Assembly: GCF_000744105.1 (NCBI RefSeq)
Contig: NZ_JQLH01000001.1
Location: 1,984,001 to 2,048,000, forward strand
Reading direction: 5' to 3'
From: Maribacter forsetii DSM 18668
GTDB lineage: Bacteria; Bacteroidota; Bacteroidia; Flavobacteriales; Flavobacteriaceae
Length of the DNA: 64,000 nucleotides
Under the pieces are notes generated by a model that had not been told where the DNA came from, did no database searches, and saw nothing but the letters and a program-made list of their open reading frames with translations. A program made the position numbers and the translations under genes. Numbering within the stretch: position 1 is the first letter of the stretch; every line of letters begins with the position of its first letter. This document shows, in pieces, positions 17,762-26,947 of this stretch.

Positions 17762-18406
17762 TTAGTTAGCGTGTGCAGAAAGGTAGCTAGCAACACCGTC
17801 TCTATTTGCAGACATGGCTTCTTTACCTTCTTCCCAGTTTGCAGGGCAAACTTCACCTTTTTCTTGAACATGGGTTAAAGCGTCTACTAAACGTAAGTAC
17901 TCACCAACGTTTCTACCTAATGGCATGTTGTTGATACTTTCGTGTTGTACAACACCTTCCTCATCAATAATATATGTAGCTCTGTAAGTAACGTTATCAC
18001 CTTCAACCTGAACAGTTTCAGTTTCTTCATCGTACACTTCGTTTTGGATATCTAAAATACCTAAAACGCTAGATAGATTACGGTTGCTATCTGCTAATAT
18101 TGGGTAAGTAACACCTTCAATACCACCGTTATCCTTATCTGTACTTAACCATGCAAAGTGTACTTCTGGAGTATCACAAGAAGCACCGATTACTATAGTG
18201 TTTCTTTTTTCGAACTCACCGATAGCCGCTTGAAAAGCGTGAAGCTCTGTTGGGCATACAAAAGTGAAATCTTTTGGGTACCAGAAAAGAACTACTTTTT
18301 TATTGTTTTTTTGAGCTTCTTCTAAAACATTAAGTTTAAAAGTATCGCCCATGTCGTTCATTGCGTTAACACTAATATTTGGGAATTTCTTTCCTACAAA
18401 TGCCAT
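17762..18406 (-). CDS. typical 2-Cys peroxiredoxin (AhpC/Prx1 type)
   Basis: A 214-residue peroxiredoxin that reduces hydrogen peroxide and organic peroxides. The peroxidatic Cys is in DFTFVCPTELHAFQ and the resolving Cys in GEVCPANWEEG, the standard pair. Other Prx1 landmarks are WLSTDKDNGGIEGVTYP and RATYIIDEEGVVQH. The C-terminal extension ends SYLSAHAN. It is the first gene of the redox group prx-trx-DUF6952-tpx on the minus strand; its promoter should lie in 18407-18480. Confidence 0.93.
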   Translation of the reverse strand: MAFVGKKFPNISVNAMNDMGDTFKLNVLEEAQKNNKKVVLFWYPKDFTFVCPTELHAFQAAIGEFEKRNTIVIGASCDTPEVHFAWLSTDKDNGGIEGVTYPILADSNRNLSSVLGILDIQNEVYDEETETVQVEGDNVTYRATYIIDEEGVVQHESINNMPLGRNVGEYLRLVDALTHVQEKGEVCPANWEEGKEAMSANRDGVASYLSAHAN

Positions 18407-18630
18407 AATATGTTTTCGTTTTATAATTTATTGTAACACAAAATTAACACTTGAAAAAAGGATTACAGACTTTCTAAATTAGAATTTTCAATGCTAGAAT
18501 AACTATTTTGAATAGCTAAAGGAATAGTATCGTTTTGATAAGAATCGCGTAATTTTTGAACCCTAAAATTATCAAATCGATAGAGGAATATCTCCTAATG
18601 TATAAATAAAATAAAAAAGGGAATTTGATT

Positions 18631-20109
18631 TTATTTTGAAGCTAGCCTTTTGATCTTAATATTTAATCCGGCGAATATGAATGTCATGATCGGACTTAGC
18701 CAATTGAATATCGCGTAAACGAAATATTCAGCCACACCAACTCCTAAAACGCCACTATGATAGGCTCCACAGGTATTATAAGGTATTAATACAGATGTTA
18801 CCGTACCGGTGTCTTCTAGTGTTCTACTTAAGTTTTCAGGAGCTAAACCTCTATCTTTAAATGCTTTTGAGAACATTTTTCCCGGTACAACAATTGCTAG
18901 GTATTGATCAGAAGCGGTACCGTTTAAAACGATACAACTTATACCTGTACTAAAAAATAGACCAAATGTGGATTTAGCCATTTTTAGCAGTGATTTTGTA
19001 ATTCTGGACAATGCACCTATACCATCCATTATTCCGCCAAAAAACATAGCGCAAATAATTAACCAAATGGTACCTAGCATACCCGTCATTCCTTTTGAAG
19101 AAAATAAATCGCTTAATGCTTTATTATCGGTTGGGACATCGGTGCTCACGGTTATAGCTTTGAGAATGCCTTGATAGCCTGATTGAAACGTTAATTCTGT
19201 TGCTCCCGTAATACCGGCAACAACCTCTGGTTGAAAAATCAAAGCAAAAATAGCAGCCAATAGTGTGCCAATTAGTAAGGCAGCTAATGGAGGCGTTTTT
19301 TTAACAATTAGGCCTATAACTGCTATAGGTACAAGAAACAACCATCCATTAATATCGAAAGAAGCGTCTATAGATGCCAAAATAGCATCAACATCAGCTT
19401 CTCCATTGGTGTCTAAACTAAAACCTATAATCAAGAATACGATTAAGGTGACCGTTATTGTTGGTACGGTTGTCCACAACATATATTTAATATGAGAGAA
19501 AAGTTCTCCGCCAGCCATGGCAGGTGCTAAGTTTGTGGTATCACTCAACGGAGATAGTTTGTCGCCAAAATATGCGCCAGATAAAACTGCACCAGCGGTC
19601 ATTCCCAAAGAAATACCCAATGCTTCGCCAATACCTATTAAAGCTATACCTACGGTAGCGGATGTTGTCCAGCTACTACCTGTCGCTACCGAAATAATAG
19701 CGCATATAATCACACATGCAGCTAAGAATATAGTAGGATTAAGAATTTGAAGTCCGTAATAGATCATTGCGGGAATGATACCGCTTACAAGCCAAGTACC
19801 TGCTAAAGCACCCACCATTAAAAGTATAAGGAGGGCTCCTGTGGTAGACCTGATATTTTCCTCTACTTCAGCGATCATTTGTTTGTATGAAACTTTATTC
19901 ATAAAACCAACAATTGCCGCTACTGCACCACCTAATAAAAGAATGAATTGATTAGAACCACTTAAAGCGTCATCACCAAAAACATAAACATTGTATGCCA
20001 ACATAGCAACCAGGGCTATAACGGGAATTAAAGCGGCGAAAATGCTTAATTCTTTATTGTCAACGATATGCTCGTTTTCCCTGTGTTCATTGGTATTTTG
20101 GTCTGACAT
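18631..20109 (-). CDS. nhaC: NhaC-family Na+/H+ antiporter
   Basis: A 492-residue transporter with about 11-12 membrane helices. Family hallmarks are GALAGTWLVSGIIPAMIYYG, ATGSSWTTSATVGIALIGIG, GAYFGDKLSPLSDTTNLAP and, near the C-terminus, GTVTSVLIPYNTCGAYHSG. It exchanges sodium for protons, which suits a marine organism; some members instead exchange malate and lactate. It lies 75 bases after the Cys/Met PLP enzyme gene on the same strand, so the two may be co-transcribed. Confidence 0.9.
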   Translation of the reverse strand: MSDQNTNEHRENEHIVDNKELSIFAALIPVIALVAMLAYNVYVFGDDALSGSNQFILLLGGAVAAIVGFMNKVSYKQMIAEVEENIRSTTGALLILLMVGALAGTWLVSGIIPAMIYYGLQILNPTIFLAACVIICAIISVATGSSWTTSATVGIALIGIGEALGISLGMTAGAVLSGAYFGDKLSPLSDTTNLAPAMAGGELFSHIKYMLWTTVPTITVTLIVFLIIGFSLDTNGEADVDAILASIDASFDINGWLFLVPIAVIGLIVKKTPPLAALLIGTLLAAIFALIFQPEVVAGITGATELTFQSGYQGILKAITVSTDVPTDNKALSDLFSSKGMTGMLGTIWLIICAMFFGGIMDGIGALSRITKSLLKMAKSTFGLFFSTGISCIVLNGTASDQYLAIVVPGKMFSKAFKDRGLAPENLSRTLEDTGTVTSVLIPYNTCGAYHSGVLGVGVAEYFVYAIFNWLSPIMTFIFAGLNIKIKRLASK

Positions 20110-20184
20110 TAAGAGTGAGTTTGGTTTCTACGTAATATTACGATTTCTGTTACGGATGTGCAAACCCATTTTATATTTGAAAGG

Positions 20185-21405
20185 TTAGGCTTTTATGCTT
20201 TTGAAATCCAGTATATTAAGGTCTTCAAGGCATTTTTTCATTAACAAATAGGTTCTTTTAATATCATCGTCTAAACCTATAGAAAATCTAATTAATCCGT
20301 TACCTAGTCCCATTTCTTCTTGTTCCTCTAGTGGAATTTCAGAAGATGTTGAGCTTCCAGGTGCGCTAAATAATGTTTTGTAAAAGCCAAGGCTCACCGC
20401 TAAATAACCTAATTTTCTTTCTTGCATTAATTCCATAAGTGCGTTGGCATTCTCTAAACTGCCTACATCCATAGTAATTAATCCTCCGTATCCGTATTCC
20501 GGATTCATTTGATCTTCCATGATCAAATGCCCTGGGTGAGAAGTTAGTCCCGGGTAAACTACGCGTAAGCCGTCTTTTTCAAAATTCTCGGCTAAGTACT
20601 GAGCGTTCTCACTATGTTTTTTCATGCGAATATGTAACGTGCGCATATTTTTTAGAATAGATGCTGCTCGCATGCTATCCAGAGTGCTTCCTAATAACAT
20701 TCCCGCGCCATTGTTTACATCTTTTAGGCTAAGGCAGAATTCTGTTGTCCCACAAACAACACCTGCAACGCAATCGCTAGTTCCGTTAATGAATTTTGTA
20801 AGACTATGAATAACGATGTCCGCTCCTAATTTTGCCGGTGAAACGGTTAATGGTGAAAATGTATTATCAACTACTAAAGGCAATTCATTTTTCTTTGTAA
20901 TTCTCGATAGAGCAGAAATATCAGCAACCTCTAAAAGCGGATTACTTACACTTTCGCAATAAATCATTTTGGTGTTCGGTGTAATAGCTTCAGCTACTGC
21001 ATTAAGATCTGTGATGTCTAGAAAAGTAGTTTTGATTCCAAATTTTATCAAGAAGTTTTTCATGAATGCATAGGTGCCACCATAAATTGTTCTACTACTA
21101 ATAATGTGGTCGCCAGCATTACATAATTGTAAAATTACCGCTGTAATTGCACCCATACCGCTTGCGGTTACATTCGCACTTTCGGTACCTTCTAATGCAG
21201 CTAATGCCTCACCTAAATATAAATTGGAAGGTGAAGAATGTCTGCTATACAAATAACACCCCTCGGTATTACCTTCAAATGTATCGAACATTGTTTTTGC
21301 CGATATAAAGGTATAGGTAGACGAATCTGATATAGAGGGATTTACTCCGCCATATTCTCCAAAATATTGTAAATCTTGTAAGTCGTTACTGTTCTTGTGG
21401 CTCAT
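20185..21405 (-). CDS. Cys/Met-metabolism PLP-dependent enzyme (methionine gamma-lyase-like)
   Basis: A 406-residue enzyme of the cystathionine gamma-synthase/methionine gamma-lyase family. The PLP lysine is in VIHSLTKFINGTSDCVAG; the family motifs YSRHSSPSNLYLGEALAALEG, SRTIYGGTYAFM and VVDNTFSPLTVSPAKLGAD are all there. The substrate cannot be fixed from sequence: gamma-lyase, gamma-synthase and O-acetylhomoserine sulfhydrylase share these motifs. A divergent Lrp/AsnC-type regulator 150 bases away suggests amino-acid-responsive control and favours a catabolic lyase role. Confidence 0.85.
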   Translation of the reverse strand: MSHKNSNDLQDLQYFGEYGGVNPSISDSSTYTFISAKTMFDTFEGNTEGCYLYSRHSSPSNLYLGEALAALEGTESANVTASGMGAITAVILQLCNAGDHIISSRTIYGGTYAFMKNFLIKFGIKTTFLDITDLNAVAEAITPNTKMIYCESVSNPLLEVADISALSRITKKNELPLVVDNTFSPLTVSPAKLGADIVIHSLTKFINGTSDCVAGVVCGTTEFCLSLKDVNNGAGMLLGSTLDSMRAASILKNMRTLHIRMKKHSENAQYLAENFEKDGLRVVYPGLTSHPGHLIMEDQMNPEYGYGGLITMDVGSLENANALMELMQERKLGYLAVSLGFYKTLFSAPGSSTSSEIPLEEQEEMGLGNGLIRFSIGLDDDIKRTYLLMKKCLEDLNILDFKSIKA

Positions 21406-21499
21406 GGGTTGTTGTTTTCGGTAAAAATACTTTTTGATAGTAATATTGTCAATATGAAGTTGTTAATTCAGTTTTTGAAACTATAAATAATAATATTTT

Positions 21500-21529
21500 A
21501 GAATTTAATTCTATTATTTAGTAAATTTG
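21500..21529 (+). promoter_or_regulatory. divergent control region: dyad plus -7 box for the Lrp gene
   Basis: In the 150-bp space between the divergent PLP-enzyme and Lrp genes, AGAATTTAATTCT (21500-21512) is a perfect inverted repeat with 5-bp arms. It is followed by TAAATTTG (21522-21529), a match to the Bacteroidota -7 element TAnnTTTG, 26 bases before the Lrp start codon. The dyad sits between the expected -33 and -7 boxes, so it could be the Lrp operator. Confidence 0.5.
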
Positions 21530-21555
21530 GTGTAACTACTAGAATATCAATCATT

Positions 21556-22014
21556 ATGAAGCTAGATAAAATAGATAATAGCCTTTTAGAACTGTTACAG
21601 ACAGATAGTAAAAAGACGACCAAGGAATATGCTTTAAAGTTGGGTCTTTCTACTACCGCTATTTATGAGCGTATTAAAAGGTTAGAAAGAGTAGGGGCTA
21701 TTAGAAGTTATGTAGCATTAGTGGACAAGGCTGTAGTAGATAGAAATTTCACGGTATTCTGTCATGTGAAATTGGTGCAGCATGTAAAGGATAATATTGC
21801 CCAATTTGAAGCGCAGGTAATGCGCTTGCAAGAAGTGGTTGAATGTCATCACTTAAGTGGTGACTATGATTACTTATTAAAAATACACGTTCAAGATATG
21901 GAAGCCTACCGAAACTTTATGGTCAACAAATTAACGACTATGAGTCATATTGGTAGTACTCAAAGTTCATTTACCATAAAAGAGGTGAAGCATTCAACGG
22001 CTATACCGCTTTGA
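21556..22014 (+). CDS. Lrp/AsnC-family transcriptional regulator
   Basis: A 152-residue regulator with the classic layout: N-terminal helix-turn-helix (KIDNSLLELLQTDSKKTTKE, then LSTTAIYERIKRLERVGAI) and a C-terminal RAM/AsnC ligand-binding domain (VECHHLSGDYDYLLKIHV). It is divergent from the Cys/Met PLP enzyme gene, the usual position for a regulator of its neighbour, and probably senses an amino acid such as methionine. Autoregulation is likely from the shared control region. Confidence 0.92.
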   Translation: MKLDKIDNSLLELLQTDSKKTTKEYALKLGLSTTAIYERIKRLERVGAIRSYVALVDKAVVDRNFTVFCHVKLVQHVKDNIAQFEAQVMRLQEVVECHHLSGDYDYLLKIHVQDMEAYRNFMVNKLTTMSHIGSTQSSFTIKEVKHSTAIPL

Positions 22015-22215
22015 TATTTTTTAACCTAAGGGAGAATCAGAACTATCGCCCTTTGTGAGACTATTTGGCTTTTTAATGCATATTTCCTTAGAAAAGTTAA
22101 AAAACTGCAATAAACTGTTATAAAAGCTAACATTTTCGCTTCTAAACAATATATTAAAATGAGTTCTAAAACTAAAAATAGTATTAATTTTGTAAGACAT
22201 TAGAAAATAAAATTT

Positions 22216-23622
22216 ATGGATCAATATGATGTAGCCATTATAGGCTCAGGACCTGGAGGATATGTGGCAGCTATACGTTGTGCGCAACTAGGAATGAAAA
22301 CTGCAATAATTGAAAAATATTCCACTTTAGGCGGAACATGTTTAAATGTTGGGTGTATTCCTTCTAAGGCGATGTTAGATTCTTCTCATCATTATGAAGA
22401 TGCCATTAAACATTTTGACGAACACGGTATAGAAATTCCTGGTGAGATAAAAGTGAACTTGGAAAAAATGATAGCCCGTAAGCAAGGTGTTGTTGATCAA
22501 ACCACCAAAGGTATTGAGTTCTTGATGGATAAGAATAAGATTACCGTTTATGAAGGTTTGGGTAGTTTTAAAGATGCAACACATGTGTCAATTAAGAAAA
22601 ACGATGGTAAGACCGAAGAGATAGAGGCTAAAAATATCATTATAGCAACTGGTTCTAAACCTTCAACTTTACCTTTCATAAAATTAGATAAGGAACGTAT
22701 TATTACTTCTACTGAGGCTTTAGAGCTTAAAGAAGTACCAAAGCATATGATTGTTATTGGTGGCGGTGTAATTGGTCTTGAACTTGGTCAAGTTTACAAA
22801 AGACTTGGTGCGGATGTTACTGTTGTTGAGTTTATGGATCGTATAATTCCAGGGATGGATGCTGCACTTTCCAAAGAGCTTACTAAGGTGTTGAAAAAAC
22901 AAAAAGTAAAATTTGCGTTATCTCATAAAGTAAAATCCGTTGAAAGAAATGGTGATCAGGTTATTGTAAAGGCTGATAACAAAAAGGGTGAAGAAGTAGT
23001 TTTTGAAGGCGATTATTGTTTGGTTGCTGTTGGTAGAAAACCATATACCGATGGGTTAAATGTTGATGCTGCTGGTGTTAAACTTGATGAAAGAGGTAAG
23101 GTTATAGTTGACGGACATTTGAAAACAAACGTTGATAACATATATGCTATTGGTGATGTAATAAAAGGCGCTATGTTAGCTCACAAGGCAGAAGAAGAAG
23201 GTACGTTGGTTGCTGAAATATTAGCAGGTCAAAAACCACATATAGATTATAACTTAATACCTGGTGTAGTATATACCTGGCCAGAAGTTGCCGCTGTTGG
23301 TAAAACTGAAGCGGAACTTAAAGAAGCAGGTGTGGAATATAAGGTAGGTCAATTTCCTATGCGTGCATTAGGTCGTGCTAGAGCAAGTATGGATACTGAC
23401 GGATTTGTAAAGATTCTTGCTGATAAGAAAACCGATGAAGTTTTAGGTGTTCATATGGTAGGTGCACGTTGTGCAGATTTAATTGCCGAAGCGGTAACAG
23501 CGATGGAGTTTAGAGCTTCTGCCGAAGATATATCTAGAATGAGCCATGCTCACCCAACATATGCGGAAGCGGTTAAAGAAGCGGCGTTAGCTGCTACTGA
23601 TGATCGTGCATTACATGTATAA
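22216..23622 (+). CDS. lpdA: dihydrolipoyl dehydrogenase (E3)
   Basis: A 468-residue FAD enzyme that reoxidises dihydrolipoyl groups of pyruvate, 2-oxoglutarate and branched-chain dehydrogenases and of the glycine cleavage system. The FAD-binding GSGPGGYVAAIRCAQLG, the redox disulfide GGTCLNVGCIPSKAML (Cys pair spaced by four), the NAD-binding GGGVIGLELGQVYKRLGA and the catalytic His region SHAHPTYAEAVKEAAL are all intact. It stands alone; TAATTTTG at 22185-22192 fits the -7 consensus upstream, and a strong terminator follows. Confidence 0.97.
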   Translation: MDQYDVAIIGSGPGGYVAAIRCAQLGMKTAIIEKYSTLGGTCLNVGCIPSKAMLDSSHHYEDAIKHFDEHGIEIPGEIKVNLEKMIARKQGVVDQTTKGIEFLMDKNKITVYEGLGSFKDATHVSIKKNDGKTEEIEAKNIIIATGSKPSTLPFIKLDKERIITSTEALELKEVPKHMIVIGGGVIGLELGQVYKRLGADVTVVEFMDRIIPGMDAALSKELTKVLKKQKVKFALSHKVKSVERNGDQVIVKADNKKGEEVVFEGDYCLVAVGRKPYTDGLNVDAAGVKLDERGKVIVDGHLKTNVDNIYAIGDVIKGAMLAHKAEEEGTLVAEILAGQKPHIDYNLIPGVVYTWPEVAAVGKTEAELKEAGVEYKVGQFPMRALGRARASMDTDGFVKILADKKTDEVLGVHMVGARCADLIAEAVTAMEFRASAEDISRMSHAHPTYAEAVKEAALAATDDRALHV

Positions 23623-23642
23623 TTAGATAAAATATAGTAGTG

Positions 23643-23671
23643 AAAAAGGCAGCCAATTGGCTGCCTTTTTT
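23643..23671. terminator. bidirectional terminator between lpdA and the acyltransferase gene
   Basis: A perfect 14-bp-arm palindrome: AAAAAGGCAGCCAA is followed at once by its reverse complement TTGGCTGCCTTTTT. It has A and T runs on the outside, so it can end transcription from both convergent genes. Confidence 0.93.
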
Positions 23672-23707
23672 AGTTTTATAATATGCTAAGAACTAAACTT
23701 TCATAAG

Positions 23708-24898
23708 TTAGTTTTTAATCAACCCTAGCACGCGTAATACCTTTTCTGTGGCTGTTCTTAATACTTCAAAAGCAATAATTGCAAATTGCTCTAAGTAAAT
23801 TCTTGTAGTGGATAAAACTGAACGTACGTTAGATTTAATCTCTATTTTATGGTCTTCATATTTTAAAGCCAAATAAGTGCTCGCAAACATAAAAAGTATT
23901 GCGCCTGGAACCACAAAGTACGGATTTAGGGAATGATGAAAGAATCTATATAAGCCTACGCCAGTAAAACTACCGTATAGAATAATGAAATGAATAATGT
24001 AAATAGAAAGGGTGCTTTGACCTATTCTTAGCCAAGTAGCGTTCATCAAAAACTTTCTTAGTAGTATAAATATGGAAAAAACAATAAGTACATCCCCTAA
24101 ACGTATGAACAAGTAATTGTTGTTATTTATGGATTGAAACAATTCTATTCCAGTAAAATCATACACAGAAAGAAAGAAATCCGAAGAAAGAAATATCAAA
24201 GTTAGTCCCGTTACTACGTAAGCTGGTATAATGAAGTTGTAAAGATTTTTACTTTCTTGGTATTTAGAGAATATTACGGACATAAAACTACCTATGGTAG
24301 CATATCCTAACCAAGGAATAATGGTGAATACTGAGCCGTTAGCCTTGGTCAAATAATTGGCGAAGACTTGTGGTAAAAACTCGAAGTTTACTGTTTTGTA
24401 TATCGGTTCAAAAACAAAAAGCAACAGCGTAGTAGAAGCTAGTATGGTTGGGAAAATCCATTTCTGTTTTGCAAATGTCAGGATGTAAAATCCGATGATG
24501 AATAGCAGAGAAAGTCCTATGCAGTGCAACACGTCAACTAAATAGAAAGAATCATAAACCTCGCCTTTGAACAAACCAAAAATGTTCATGCGTAAGAGGT
24601 ATGCAATGACCAATAATTCAAATCCGCGCTTAATACCTTTCTTAACTCGTGGGTTAGACCAACCAGTTTGCTTAGATCTTATCAATAAGAAAGTGAATAT
24701 GAATCCGGATACTGTAAAGAAAACCGGAGCGGTAATTCCTCTAAAATACTTCCAAGTGCTGAAAAGCATATTCGTATCGTTTCTAAAGGCATTGTCTAAA
24801 AGCCCATCTATAAAATGACCTTGTAACATCATTAAAATGGCCCATGCTCTTATGGCATCTAGAAAAAACAATCTTGACTTAGAGTTGCTCATTATCAC
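23708..24898 (-). CDS. DUF1624/HGSNAT-like membrane acyltransferase
   Basis: A 396-residue integral membrane protein with about ten helices. The N-terminal RLFFLDAIRAWAILMMLQGH and the following TVSGFIFTFLLI match the heparan-alpha-glucosaminide N-acetyltransferase-like catalytic domain (DUF1624), in which the His of LQGH is the catalytic area. These enzymes move acyl groups from cytoplasmic acyl-CoA to extracytoplasmic acceptors such as sugars. No glycan genes sit nearby, so the acceptor is unknown. The first Met pair (MIMSNSK) leaves the start uncertain by two codons. Confidence 0.82.
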   Translation of the reverse strand: MIMSNSKSRLFFLDAIRAWAILMMLQGHFIDGLLDNAFRNDTNMLFSTWKYFRGITAPVFFTVSGFIFTFLLIRSKQTGWSNPRVKKGIKRGFELLVIAYLLRMNIFGLFKGEVYDSFYLVDVLHCIGLSLLFIIGFYILTFAKQKWIFPTILASTTLLLFVFEPIYKTVNFEFLPQVFANYLTKANGSVFTIIPWLGYATIGSFMSVIFSKYQESKNLYNFIIPAYVVTGLTLIFLSSDFFLSVYDFTGIELFQSINNNNYLFIRLGDVLIVFSIFILLRKFLMNATWLRIGQSTLSIYIIHFIILYGSFTGVGLYRFFHHSLNPYFVVPGAILFMFASTYLALKYEDHKIEIKSNVRSVLSTTRIYLEQFAIIAFEVLRTATEKVLRVLGLIKN

Positions 24899-25020
24899 AA
24901 TTATATCCTATATACTTATAAAACAGTATGTTTGGATGTTTAAAGTCGCAAAATTAGATAAAATATTCTAAGGTTTACTGTAATTGAATTAAATTCGCAA
25001 TCACACATAAAAATAGGTCT

Positions 25021-25557
25021 ATGAGTTACATTTTGGCATTTGCAGGTAGCAATTCTTCAGTATCCATTAATTACAAATTGGTAAAGTATACTGCTAGTTT
25101 AATAAAGGGGCAAGAAGTAAAGTTGAGAGATATGTCTAAATATCCATTTCCTATGTATAGTCAAGATGTAGAAAATGAAAACGGATTCTCTAATTCTTTG
25201 GTTGAATTCAAGAATGAAATCACCAATGCAAAGGGGCTGATCATATCTGTTAACGAGCACAATAGTTATCCTTCAGCTTATTTTAAAAACACTTTGGACT
25301 GGTTATCTAGATTGGATTCTAAATTTCTTGCTGATAAAAAAATATTCTTAATGGCTACGTCCGGTGGGGGTAGAGGAGCAATAGGAGCACTTGAAGTTGC
25401 GGAAAAAATGCTTGCAAGATTTCAGGGTACGGTTGTAGAAACTTTCTCATTACCTAAGTATGGTGAAAACTTTGATGAAGAAAAGGGTATTACCAATGAC
25501 GACCTGGCTAAGGTTTTTGCTGCAAAACTAGACTCTTTTGTAAAGGCAATTTCATAA
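25021..25557 (+). CDS. NADPH-dependent FMN reductase family protein
   Basis: A 178-residue flavodoxin-fold oxidoreductase. The N-terminal phosphate loop for FMN is visible as ILAFAGSNSSVSINYKLVKY; VNEHNSYPSAYFKNTLDWLSR is the typical second FMN-binding loop; MATSGGGRGAIGALE is the third. Members reduce FMN, quinones or chromate at the expense of NAD(P)H; the natural substrate here is unknown. It stands upstream of tilS, 76 bases away. Confidence 0.88.
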   Translation: MSYILAFAGSNSSVSINYKLVKYTASLIKGQEVKLRDMSKYPFPMYSQDVENENGFSNSLVEFKNEITNAKGLIISVNEHNSYPSAYFKNTLDWLSRLDSKFLADKKIFLMATSGGGRGAIGALEVAEKMLARFQGTVVETFSLPKYGENFDEEKGITNDDLAKVFAAKLDSFVKAIS

Positions 25558-25633
25558 GTCTACATAACTAATGGCAAGTTAAATTATTCTTAGGCTTTCT
25601 ATTTAAATTATAGGACTTCGTTACCTTTGTTTT

Positions 25634-26947
25634 GTGTTAAATGCATTCAAAAAACATATTGAAGATTCTTTTCCAGAATTGCTAGATTCTCATTTCATCA
25701 TTGCATGCAGTGGTGGTCTTGATAGTTCTGTACTCGTAGAATTGTGCCATCTAATAAATTTGAGTTTTTCTATAGTGCATTGTAATTTTAATTTAAGAGG
25801 AAAAGCCAGTGATGGTGATGAAAATTTTGTGCGGCAGTATGCCAAAAAAATAGATAAACCCTTTTTTGTAACTCACTTTGATACGCTTGGTTATGTTAAT
25901 CAGCACAAGGTCTCTGTGCAAATGGCAGCAAGAGAACTGCGTTATGCTTGGTTTGATCAGTTGTTAAAAGAGCATAATAGTGCTTATCTATTGACAGCAC
26001 ATCATGCCAATGATAATTTAGAAACTTTTTTGATCAATTTATCAAGAGGTACTGGTATTGATGGCTTAACGGGCATTCCTGCTAAAATAAATGATATACG
26101 AAGGCCTTTGTTGCCTTTTACCAGGCAAGAACTTGAATCTTTTGCACAGGTAAAAAAAATGAAATGGCGTGAAGATGCCAGTAATGCCGATGCAAAATAT
26201 TTACGTAACAAAATTAGACTAGAGATCATTCCGAAGTTGAATGAACTGCATCCTACTTTTTCAAATAATTTTAAAAGTACCTTAGATTATTTAGGACAAA
26301 CCGATGTTATTGCATCGGCATACCTTGAAAAACTTAAAGAAGAACTCTTTGTTGAAAAAGGCGAAAGGCAAGAAGTGAACATCTCACAGTTGAAAGAATT
26401 AAAGCCTTTGTCTACCTATTTATTTGGTTTGTTCAGTTCTTACGGATTCAAGGAGATGGAAAATTTAGAGGCATTGTTAGACGGACTTTCGGGTAAACAA
26501 TTGGTATCTAGTTCTCATGTGCTGGTTAAAAATCGTGAGGTATTGATTTTGTCAGCTAAAGATGAAAGTAAATTAGAAAGGCAGGAGTATTTCATTACTG
26601 AAGAAGAAGTACCTTTGAACCTATCCGTGAATTTAAAATTTTCGGTCGTTTCTGAACGTTTGGATAATACGAATAGTGAGATTTTTGTTCAAAAGAGTTT
26701 ACTAAAATATCCGTTGACGGTAAGAAAATGGAAAACGGGCGACTATTTTTATCCGATAGGATTAAATCGTAAAAAGAAATTATCTAAGTTTTTTAAAGAT
26801 GAGAAAGTAGACGTTTTGTCTAAAGAAAAAACTTGGTTGTTATGCTCAGGCGAGCAAATTGTTTGGGTAATTGGTATGCGTGCGGATCATCGTTTTAGGG
26901 TTTCAGATACCGCTCAAGAGATTTTAAAAATAGAATTACATGATTAG
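25634..26947 (+). CDS. tilS: tRNA(Ile)-lysidine synthase
   Basis: Attaches lysine to C34 of the CAU anticodon tRNA so that it reads AUA as isoleucine; essential in bacteria. The ATP-binding PP-loop is CSGGLDSSVLVELCH (SGGxDSS). Further landmarks are LLTAHHANDNLETFLINLSRGTG (split here by the domain) and the C-terminal TilS domain with YPIGLNRKKKLSKFFKDEK. The start is a GTG; no better ATG exists upstream and the product starts MLNAFKKHIE as in relatives. It overlaps the DsbD-like gene by 8 bases, so the two are translationally coupled. Confidence 0.95.
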   Translation: MLNAFKKHIEDSFPELLDSHFIIACSGGLDSSVLVELCHLINLSFSIVHCNFNLRGKASDGDENFVRQYAKKIDKPFFVTHFDTLGYVNQHKVSVQMAARELRYAWFDQLLKEHNSAYLLTAHHANDNLETFLINLSRGTGIDGLTGIPAKINDIRRPLLPFTRQELESFAQVKKMKWREDASNADAKYLRNKIRLEIIPKLNELHPTFSNNFKSTLDYLGQTDVIASAYLEKLKEELFVEKGERQEVNISQLKELKPLSTYLFGLFSSYGFKEMENLEALLDGLSGKQLVSSSHVLVKNREVLILSAKDESKLERQEYFITEEEVPLNLSVNLKFSVVSERLDNTNSEIFVQKSLLKYPLTVRKWKTGDYFYPIGLNRKKKLSKFFKDEKVDVLSKEKTWLLCSGEQIVWVIGMRADHRFRVSDTAQEILKIELHD

